From Eisenbergiella porci (GTDB lineage: Bacteria; Bacillota; Clostridia; Lachnospirales; Lachnospiraceae), in the NCBI RefSeq assembly GCF_009696275.1, contig NZ_VUMI01000043.1, positions 1 to 47,149 of the forward strand: a DNA stretch of 47,149 nt, given 5' to 3'. Position numbers and translations under genes: made by a program. The notes below the pieces were generated by a model. It ran no database searches and was not told where the DNA came from. It saw only the letters and a list, made by a program, of their open reading frames with translations. This document shows positions 25,041 to 33,069 of the stretch, in pieces. Each line of letters opens with the position of its first letter. Positions within the stretch are counted from its first letter, which is position 1.

Positions 25041-25665
25041 TGAAAGGATTCTGCCAGGCGCAGGAATTTATTGCGCCCGAACAGGCAGTTAAAGGGCCCG
25101 TGAGGGTCAAAGGTCTCCACCTGAAGGAACCAGTTATCGCTTTTATGGTTTCTGTCCAGGAATTCGATTCCGGCCTGGAAGGTTTGGGTCTGTGCCATTT
25201 TTTCCACGGTATCCGCGTATTCCCGGTTCACCATGTCCTGCTTAACGCACTCTCCCAGATGCAGAGGCAGTTCTTTCTCACCTACGCAGGCCTTCCAGTG
25301 ATCCCCCTCCTGACCGCGCACATTTTCCCAGCTGCTGTATCTGTTATGATAGGTGCAGCCTCCATCCTCCCAATAATGATAGTGGTCGCTGTTCAGATGG
25401 CTGTAAATGCCGTTTTTCTTCAGGATTTCCGGCATGGAATCATCGTAGGGTTCCATGGGGCCCCAGCTTCTGTGCAGGAAATTGTAACGTCCTGTGTGGA
25501 TTTCCCGCCGTGCGGCATACAGGTAAGGCTTCCCACATAGCATTTGTCAAACGTGACGCAGCGGTCCGCAAGGCGTTTGAAATTCGGGGTTTGTGTCCAG
25601 TCACAGCCGTATGGGGAAAGCATGTGACGGTTCAGGGAATCGTACATTACCATGATTGCTTTCAT
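25041..25665 (-). pseudogene. Formylglycine-type sulfatase, 5' remnant with frameshift
   Basis: The start MKAIMVMYDSLNRHMLSPYG is the N-terminus of an arylsulfatase. The catalytic motif CMPAR, whose Cys is oxidised to formylglycine, is split by a missing base near 25513. One frame gives SLTCMPHGG and the next continues as ARREIHTGRYNFLHRSWGP. Later motifs (SDHYHYWEDGG, FLQVETFDPHGPF) follow, but the gene stops after about 205 of the expected ~480 residues, against the trxB stop codon. It is a 3'-truncated, frameshifted relic. It is read divergently from the AraC-type gene at 26292, with a palindromic element inserted between the two. Confidence 0.85.
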
Positions 25666-25783
25666 AATTTTTCCCATCCTTATTAATTTGCAGCAATTGA
25701 ATTATAATAATCTTTAATCTGATATTTTAGTCTACCATCGTTTCCCCGATTCCACAATTCCATTCTTTTCCGGTTACAGGACA

Positions 25784-25793
25784 TGCCCCACTT
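25784..25793. repeat. Left target-site duplication of palindrome 2
   Basis: TGCCCCACTT here and CGCCCCACCT at 26163-26172 match at 8 of 10 positions and sit exactly outside the inverted ends, as expected for an old insertion. Confidence 0.6.
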
Positions 25794-26162
25794 CAAGATA
25801 AACGCATCAGCGTAGGCGATGCCCTTCCCGTCGTCCGAGGCTGCGGCTGCCGGATCTTTTTCCCGGACGAGATGGGGGTGTTGTCCGAACCATAAGAAAA
25901 AACGGCGGATATTTCTTACTGTCCCGGGAGGCCAGAATTTTGCCGTCCTTAGCGGCCTGTCTGACGAACGCAGCAGACGTAAGTCGCTGCGAGAGGAGTT
26001 CTGGCCGCGTTGGCGGAATTCTGGTTTACCGGGACAGTTAGAAATACCCCGTTTTTGAAACTGGATCGGACAACACCCCCATCTCGTCCGGGAAAAAGAC
26101 GGCCGGCAGCCGCAGCCTCGGACGGCGGGAAGGGCGTCGCCTACGCTGATGCGTTTATCCTG
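25794..26162. mobile_element. Palindromic MITE-like element, copy A (369 bp)
   Basis: A near-complete palindrome. The terminal repeats begin CAAGATAAACGCATCAGCG on the left and CAGGATAAACGCATCAGCG on the complementary right end. The arms pair imperfectly for about 170 bp up to a central loop (GACGAACGCAGCAGACG ... GTCGCTGCGAGAGGAG). The inner region is nearly identical to copy B at 37792; the outer arms differ but keep pairing. Ten-base flanking repeats indicate insertion by transposition. It carries no transposase, so it would need one in trans. It separates the sulfatase remnant from the divergent AraC gene. Short frames inside (containing YADAFIL) are not genes. Confidence 0.85.
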
Positions 26163-26291
26163 CGCCCCACCTGGATCCCGGGGAGAATATGCTTTCCTTT
26201 TCCTCTCATATCCGTTAAAATTAACTGTATAATTATCGGGCGGAATTCTGCAGTTTGGATATACTGAAGGTAAGGAGGAGACAGAGGGACA

Positions 26292-27116
26292 ATGGATTGG
26301 ACGACAAGGCTTAACAAGGTGATGGATTATGTGGAGGATTCGGTACACGGAGAGATTTCCGAAGAAGAAATCAGCAAAATTGCGGCATGTCCGTATTCCA
26401 TGTTTCAGAGCTCTTTTTCACAGATTGTGGGGATTCCTTTTTCAGAATATGTGAGAAGGCGGCGGCTGACCATGGCGGCATATGAGCTGTTGAATACTGA
26501 CAGAAAGCTACTTGACATCGCAATGGATTATGGCTACCAGTCGGATGATGCCTTCCGGGTGGCGTTTAAAAACCTGTACGGCATTACTCCTGCGGAGGTC
26601 AGAAAATCCAACCCCAGTCTGGTGTTTTACTGCCGCCTCACTTTTGAAATTAATATCAGGGGGATAGAAAAAATGAATTACAGCGTAGTGGAGAGAGAAG
26701 CCTTTCAGGTCATCGGTATAAGGAGGATTACGCCCTACGGCGGCGGTACCTGGGCCATCGTAAAGAGCGACGGCAGCAATGACCGGATCCGTTCGCTTAC
26801 CGGCAGCTTCTTTGACCTGGGATTATGCTTCGGTTTTGACGATGAGGGAAACAACGACTATATGTGCGCCGTGGAATGTGAGGATTACGACGGGGATGAG
26901 TACAGTGTGTACCAATATCCTGCAACCACCTGGCTGAAGTTCGAGGCAAGCGGTAAGATTTCGGACAATACGCTGGGAAATGTCTGGAGCCAGATTAACA
27001 CGGAGTTTCTGCCCTCCAGCAGGTTTCATAAGGGCCCGCTTCCCACCATTGAAAAATATGTGTCCTGGAACGACGCGGAGGATACCTGCCTGGTGGAGAT
27101 ATGGATTCCTCAATGA
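26292..27116 (+). CDS. AraC-family regulator with GyrI-like effector domain
   Basis: 274 residues. The N-terminal AraC/XylS DNA-binding domain has two helix-turn-helices (EEEISKIAACPYSMFQSSFS near 24-43; LDIAMDYGYQSDDAFRVAFK near 73-92, then NLYGITPAEVR). The C-terminal half (from about 130: MNYSVVEREAFQVIGIRRIT) is a GyrI-like/SOUL-type ligand-binding domain, as in MarA/Rob-like multidrug or small-molecule sensors. The ribosome binding site is AAGGAGGAG. It is divergent from the sulfatase remnant and convergent with a Crh-like pseudogene. A bidirectional terminator follows. The ligand is unknown. Confidence 0.9.
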   Translation: MDWTTRLNKVMDYVEDSVHGEISEEEISKIAACPYSMFQSSFSQIVGIPFSEYVRRRRLTMAAYELLNTDRKLLDIAMDYGYQSDDAFRVAFKNLYGITPAEVRKSNPSLVFYCRLTFEINIRGIEKMNYSVVEREAFQVIGIRRITPYGGGTWAIVKSDGSNDRIRSLTGSFFDLGLCFGFDDEGNNDYMCAVECEDYDGDEYSVYQYPATTWLKFEASGKISDNTLGNVWSQINTEFLPSSRFHKGPLPTIEKYVSWNDAEDTCLVEIWIPQ

Positions 27117-27118
27117 TC

Positions 27119-27159
27119 AAAGACGGTTCCCCGGAAAACCGGGGAACCGTCTTTGTTTG
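27119..27159. terminator. Bidirectional terminator
   Basis: AAAGACGGTTCCCCGG pairs with CCGGGGAACCGTCTTT around an AAAA loop, with a T-rich tail to the right and A/T bases to the left. It serves the AraC gene and the convergent Crh-like gene. Confidence 0.85.
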
Positions 27160-27188
27160 GGGGAAACTGTTAATTATACAAATCGTAT

Positions 27189-27427
27189 TTATGCAGCCAT
27201 ACGGTAACGTTCCACTGCATTCAATACATCCTCGTCTTCTCCTTTGGAGTTCACAAATACCAGGTTCAGAGTTTTTCCGATACCAAGGCGAATACGCCCA
27301 GGATGGATTTGGCATCCACAGTATAGCTTCCGAGAGCCAGGTCATATTCTCCTTCGAACTGTCTCATGGTCTGTACGAAGGATTCTGCTGCCGCTGCATT
27401 TTCCAGATAAATATTAACTGATTTCAT
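27189..27427 (-). pseudogene. HPr/Crh-like protein, one-base frameshift
   Basis: The start MKSVNIYLENAAAAESFVQT and the core YTVDAKSILGVFAL show the HPr fold. It keeps the Ser46-type regulatory site (KSILGV) but has no His15 at the usual place, like Crh, which works only in carbon catabolite control. At about 27283 one G is missing from GGG in the ALGIG stretch; with it restored, the frame continues as KTLNLVFVNSKGEDEDVLNA and ends MAA. Restored length is 79 residues. The start follows GCAGGAGG and overlaps the stop of the binding-protein gene as ATGA. It is probably dead, unless the missing base is a sequencing error. Confidence 0.82.
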
Positions 27428-28662
27428 TTCAATACCTCCTGCAGCAGGAGCGTAATGGTTTCCTCCGCTTCCTTTAAGGTTTCCTCCACGCCGGCCCCAA
27501 GAATGACATTTTCCATGGCTTCGGTCACCGTTCCTGATACGCTGGGCCACCAGGGTGCAAATTCCCTTCATCTGGCCGTTTGAAACAGCCCTACAAAAGC
27601 TCTGCGCTCTTCGTCGTCGGGAAACTGCTTTTCCATGACGTCATCCCTTGGGGCAAGGAAGCCGAAATCATCCATATAGGACTGCATCCTCCGGGGTTCT
27701 GCCAGGTAGCGCATAAACTCCAGCGCCTCTTCCACATGTCCATCCTCCGATACGGCCATGATTTCGCCTCCTACCGTGGTTATCCTTTCCCCGTCCAAGG
27801 GAATGGGGGCAATGCCGAATTCTATATCCGGCGCGTTTTTGCGGATATACCCCACTGTCATGCAGGTATTGAACATCATCGCCGTCTTTCCCTTGGAAAA
27901 CTGATGCATCACATCCGCCAGCGTCATGCTCACGCTCAGTCTGTTTAAAACGCCCTGTTCCGAAAGCGTCCCAAGGAGGCTGAATGCGTTTCTGCCCGCT
28001 TCACTGTCTATCCGCGTCACATCCCCTCCCATAGACCACAGCACTGGAAGAAAGGCATACAGGCTTTCCTCACTCTGTATTCCCGCCACTGCAAACCCGT
28101 AGTGGGATTCGTTTGTGGTACGGACCGCCGTATCGCAGAATTCCTCCCAGGTTGCAGGCACAGCGTAGCCTGCCTCCTCCAGCATCTGTTTATTGTAAAT
28201 CAGCGCCGGACAGTTCATTCCAAAGGGAAGGCCGTAAACCCTTCCGTCAATTTCACAGGGTTCCATCGCCTGGGGCAGATATTCGGGAAGCACCTCCAGC
28301 TTCCCTGTCAAATCCGCAAAGTGCTTCATATTATGGGAAAACCGGAAATCCGAGGAATCCACCACCGCAATGTCTGGCATGGTTCCGTCCGCCATGCTCA
28401 GGGCAAGCTGTTTCTTAAAATCCTCATCCGGTACATATTTTATTTCCACCGTAATGCGATCCTGGGATGCGTTAAATGTCTTCACCAGCTTCGTAAGAGT
28501 CTGCTGGCAGGCTGGGATATCCCAGTAATGCCAGAGCGTTACCACCGTTTTTTCAGGTGCGCTTTCCTCCTCCTGCGCCTGTCTGCCGCAGCCTGCCGTA
28601 AAAAGCAGCAATATAAGAAGAAATGCCATGCCTGTCCTCAACCCGATTTTTCTGACGTTCAT
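27424..28662 (-). pseudogene. Sugar-binding lipoprotein with in-frame TGA
   Basis: A solute-binding protein with the lipoprotein signal MAFLLILLLFTAGCGRQ. The mature region contains TLWHYWDIPACQQTL, YGLPFGMNCPALIYNKQMLE and GEIMAVSEDGHVEEALEFM. After AFVGLFQTAR a TGA (27568-27570) interrupts it. Without any frame change the sequence continues REFAPWWPSVSGTVTEAMEN and ends 47 codons later in an ATGA overlap with the Crh-like gene. This is a nonsense mutation, since the C-terminal helix is still recognisable. Loss of the last ~47 residues of ~412 may or may not abolish function. No permease genes are adjacent. The start is the ATG at 28662 behind GGGAG. Confidence 0.82.
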
Positions 28663-28698
28663 TTTCAATCTCCCTGTCTCCTGCAGCGGACCAGCCGG

Positions 28699-28764
28699 AT
28701 AGTTACTAACTGAATCATTTTCTTACGGTCAGCGCAAAGCGCTGGCCTGTTGAATAGTTACTAA
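28699..28764. repeat. Direct repeats flanking a palindrome, binding-protein leader
   Basis: ATAGTTACTAA occurs at 28699-28709 and again at 28754-28764. Between them is a 9-bp stem (GGTCAGCGC / GCGCTGGCC, 28727-28747) with an AAA loop. It sits just upstream of the binding-protein gene and just outside the mobile element. It could be an operator pair, or a small repeat element dispersed in the genome. Confidence 0.5.
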
Positions 28765-28796
28765 AAGTATATCATATCCGTATGAAAGAAGGGAGC

Positions 28797-28834
28797 CTTG
28801 GGGCACCCTCCGTAAGGAAGGTGCCCCAAGACTT
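28797..28834 (-). terminator. Hairpin at the left end of the mobile element
   Basis: CTTGGGGCACC pairs with GGTGCCCCAAG around a TCCGTAAGGAA-type loop. It lies about 50 bp after the tnpX stop and overlaps the left terminal repeat, so it may both end transcription and mark the recombination end. There is no strong U-tract. Confidence 0.5.
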
Positions 28835-28881
28835 TGTATCTCAAATTAAATATTGTTGTGTTTAAACGGTGTAGCAATTTG

Positions 28882-30606
<1,725 letters not shown>

Positions 30607-30646
30607 TCATACCATATCCGCTGTTGAAATTCAACGCTTTAAAGTG

Positions 30647-30919
30647 TTAATCTATTCTTTTCAATATAATTCTCTGTGCTTTTTCTTCTAAACTCTCGCT
30701 TGCGTTTTTGTCGAAACAAGTGCTTACAGTATATACAGTACCGTCAATTTCTTTTTCAAAATTGATTGGGTGCGGATACTGCGTTCTGCGAAACCAAGCA
30801 ATTCGCTGTTCCTTTGTCATAGCGGCAAGTATATCTGTAATCTCATCAAGAGCCGCAAGGATTTCTCTGTCGGTTTCGATAGGCTGGCTGTGTTCGTCAA
30901 GATAAATAACTTCTGTCAT
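30647..30919 (-). CDS. tnpW: Transposon-encoded protein TnpW
   Basis: 90 residues. The sequence matches the small TnpW family of Tn4451-like elements: LDEITDILAAMTKEQRIAWF, then RTQYPHPINFEKEIDGTVYT and STCFDKNASESLEEKAQR. Its function is unknown. Its ATG overlaps the mobV stop codon as ATGA, so it is translationally coupled to the relaxase. It lies about 90 bp before tnpX on the same strand. Confidence 0.88.
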   Translation of the reverse strand: MTEVIYLDEHSQPIETDREILAALDEITDILAAMTKEQRIAWFRRTQYPHPINFEKEIDGTVYTVSTCFDKNASESLEEKAQRIILKRID

Positions 30920-32154
30920 CGCTCAAAATCCTCCTTTTTCTTGTGTTTTGGTTTTCGTATATGCTTGTAAGTTTCTTTTTCGGCAGGCTGATAGAAAATA
31001 TCCTTTGCCTGCTCGGATTTCTGCTGTCTGAATTTGTTGAGAATACCGCCGATAAATTCTTTTGCCTTTGGCGGAGCGAGTTTTAACGCTTCTAAATACG
31101 GCTTGCATTTTTCTTTTATCTCGGTAAGCTCGGCTTGCAGCTCCTTTATCTTTTCGGATAAGGCTCGGTTACTGCTTTCATAAATTTGCACCGTCCGTCT
31201 GTTTACAAGACATTCCTTTGCCAAGTTGGAAAGATAACCGTAATCCTCAGCAGACATCTGAATTTTGCCTGTCAGCGTTTTCTTGCCCATATTGTCTATG
31301 ATTTCCGCACTTGCTCTTACGGGTAGAATGGTGGACAGCTTTTCATCGGCAGCCGCAATCTTTTCTTCAATCTCGGCAAGGTGTTCCTTGTCCTTTTCCA
31401 GCTTGTATTGCGTGCAGGATAGGTTTTCAGCATCGCTGCCACGCTCGCCCCGTTCAAAGCCTTTAAAGCCTGCCTCCTGCATATATTCAAAGAATTTGTC
31501 CTGCAATACGCTGTATGATTTTAGATATATAGGCTTGCCATTCTTATCAGCCAAAGGCTTGCCATTTTCATCTAACGCCTTTGCAGATTTCCATTTCTTT
31601 GAATGGCTGACCTGATGAATCACCTCTTTGACCGTTCCGACTAATTCGGGATTTTTGCAACGCTTTGACCATTTAATTTCTTTATCTACCACAGGCAGAG
31701 CCATAATGTGCAGATGATAATGGTAAACAGGATAGCCGTAAACATCGGACATAAAGAGATTGACCTCGTCGGCGTGCATTACGGCGGATAGGATATTATC
31801 CTTGCCGTACAGCTTTTCGGCAAAATGATAGGCTTCTTCATAAAACCGCTTTGCAAATTCATAGCCGCCGTTACGCTCGAAGTAATCGGTGTTGACATCA
31901 AATATCATCTCATCGAAAACCTTTGCGTCGGCTTTCAGACCTCGCAGAGAAACTGTACCCTCGGCAACCATTTTTTCAAGCTGCTGATTGTAGGTTGAAT
32001 TACCGCAGTCCTTAAAGTGGATATTCATATCGGTTCGGGATAAATCCACATTCATATTTTCGTAGGCGTCGTTCTTGCGTTCAATATGGCGTTCAAACTT
32101 ACCTACGCTTTCCTTCGTTCTTTGCATTACTCTTGTAACGGAATAATCGGGCAT
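30916..32154 (-). CDS. MobV-family relaxase (TnpZ, plasmid recombination enzyme)
   Basis: 412 residues. It nicks one strand at oriT and pilots the DNA during mobilisation by a co-resident conjugation system. The N-terminal MobV domain shows MPDYSVTRVMQRTKESVGKF, a HADE-type motif (AVMHADEVNLFMSD) and the H-x-H metal motif (YHYHLHIMALP). A coiled-coil region (EKDKEHLAEIEEKIAAADEK onwards) and a basic tail follow. The start is the ATG at 32154 with GAAGG upstream; the longer reading to 32247 would run through the oriT hairpin. An oriT-like repeat lies about 75 bp upstream. It is homologous to TnpZ of Tn4451. Confidence 0.92.
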   Translation of the reverse strand: MPDYSVTRVMQRTKESVGKFERHIERKNDAYENMNVDLSRTDMNIHFKDCGNSTYNQQLEKMVAEGTVSLRGLKADAKVFDEMIFDVNTDYFERNGGYEFAKRFYEEAYHFAEKLYGKDNILSAVMHADEVNLFMSDVYGYPVYHYHLHIMALPVVDKEIKWSKRCKNPELVGTVKEVIHQVSHSKKWKSAKALDENGKPLADKNGKPIYLKSYSVLQDKFFEYMQEAGFKGFERGERGSDAENLSCTQYKLEKDKEHLAEIEEKIAAADEKLSTILPVRASAEIIDNMGKKTLTGKIQMSAEDYGYLSNLAKECLVNRRTVQIYESSNRALSEKIKELQAELTEIKEKCKPYLEALKLAPPKAKEFIGGILNKFRQQKSEQAKDIFYQPAEKETYKHIRKPKHKKKEDFER

Positions 32155-32230
32155 CGTATCACCTTCTTTCTTTTTCGGATTGTATGTTCTTTTCAAAATA
32201 CGAATATGTGTAGTGACAGCGTATATCTTT

Positions 32231-32257
32231 GTTACGCACCTTTTCAAAGTGCGTAAC
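32231..32257. other. Probable oriT of the mobilizable element
   Basis: GTTACGCAC ... GTGCGTAAC is a perfect 9-bp inverted repeat with a 9-base loop. The right half, AAAGTGCG/TAAC, resembles the MobV nick consensus TAGTGTG/TTA. It lies directly upstream of the MobV relaxase, the usual position for RSA-type origins. Confidence 0.72.
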
Positions 32258-32803
32258 CCACTATGACACTTTCACGGATACTCCGTGCAAAGATGTCGTG
32301 GGCTCTCCGAGGGACAAAGGCACTCTTTGGAAAGAGTACCTCTGCACTCCTCAGAAACTTTATCGCCGCTTTACCCTAATGTTGTTCCTGCCCCTGTTCT
32401 TTCAAGAGCGTTGTCTTGCCCGCTTTCTGTTAAGAAAGATGTCACCGCAAAATCGTATCCCATTCGGACGGTCATTCAGTTGTAAATCGGCAAAACAAAA
32501 AAGCCGATACACAGTACACCAAAACAGCGTGAGGTTTTCTCTCGCTCATTCTGATGAAACTATGTATCGGCTTTGAAATTCAAATCCGTGTTGTCTGCTT
32601 TTTAACCAACCCCGCAAGCAGACAATGCGGTAACGGTTGGTGCGACAATTATCAGCTGTCACCGGCACTTCCTAAAATCGAGTTTCATTTGTATTCAGTT
32701 GTCGCTCTCACAGAGAGTGATTAAGTCTACCGCAAAACACATCTTTTGTCAAGGTCAAAACATATTATTATTCCCGATTGAGAGAAAATTATGAGTGCCG
32801 CAC
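32258..32803. other. Gene-free stretch with structured repeats
   Basis: There is no credible gene between the oriT and the RHH promoter. AAAGCCGATACACAG (32499-32513) pairs with CTATGTATCGGCTTT (about 32560-32574) around a ~45-base interior. TTGTCTGCTT (32591-32600) pairs with AAGCAGACAA (32616-32625). It competes with a nested hairpin in which ACCAACC (32604-32610) pairs with GGTTGGT (about 32635-32641) and CCGCA with TGCGG. The overlap makes the two folds mutually exclusive or a pseudoknot. Structured regulatory RNA or a second origin region is possible; I cannot choose. Confidence 0.45.
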
Positions 32804-32832
32804 TTGACAATTTGTTTATAATTTGATATCAT
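32804..32832 (+). promoter_or_regulatory. Promoter of the RHH / R-M operon
   Basis: TTGACA (32804-32809), a 17-bp spacer and TATCAT (32827-32832). The -10 lies inside the left half of the 38-bp palindrome, so a protein bound there would block RNA polymerase. Confidence 0.7.
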
Positions 32833-32858
32833 TATATCAAGATATAATGATATCAAAT
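32821..32858 (+). promoter_or_regulatory. Perfect 38-bp palindromic operator
   Basis: Two 18-bp arms (ATTTGATATCATTATATC and its exact complement) flank a 2-bp AA centre. GATATC occurs twice in the palindrome. It covers the -10 and the transcription start and ends two bases before the ribosome binding site of the RHH-like gene. This is a typical autoregulated operator for an RHH dimer pair. Confidence 0.8.
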
Positions 32859-32871
32859 TGAGGTGAAACGA

Positions 32872-33069
32872 GTGGACGAAAAGACAAAACAGGTTCAGGT
32901 ACGCCTAACTCCCGAACTACATAGCAAACTCAAAGGTACGCTTGCCCTTGATGGACGAAAGCTCGTGGACTTTTTTAATGAAGCAGCTTATGCTTATTTG
33001 GCTGATAGCGTCAAATACAAAAACACCATTTCTGAAATTATAGGAGGAAAATACAATGGCAAAGACTAA
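32872..33069 (+). CDS. Small ribbon-helix-helix-like DNA-binding protein
   Basis: About 65 residues. An N-terminal strand (TKQVQVRLTPELHSKLKG) is followed by helices (TLALDGRKLVDFFNEAAYAY), the pattern of Arc/CopG/ParD-like regulators. I chose the GTG at 32872, with GAGGTGA 6 bases upstream; a GTG at 32863 lies inside that site. The gene's end overlaps the start of the R-M gene by 14 bases. Its position right behind a 38-bp palindrome and right before an R-M gene suggests that it represses or times expression of the pair, playing the part of a C protein. An antitoxin-like role is an alternative. No toxin gene is present. Confidence 0.72.
   Translation: MDEKTKQVQVRLTPELHSKLKGTLALDGRKLVDFFNEAAYAYLADSVKYKNTISEIIGGKYNGKD

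Noticed and set aside
25683-26348. Long minus-strand frame across palindrome copy A, and similar frames in copy B (37780-37983), containing YADAFIL
   Set aside because: The frames arise from the inverted repeat itself, appear on both strands and in both copies, and have no ribosome binding site or domain.
32155-32247. Longer N-terminus for the MobV relaxase
   Set aside because: It would overlap the oriT-like hairpin, and the conserved MobV start is at 32154 with its own ribosome binding site.
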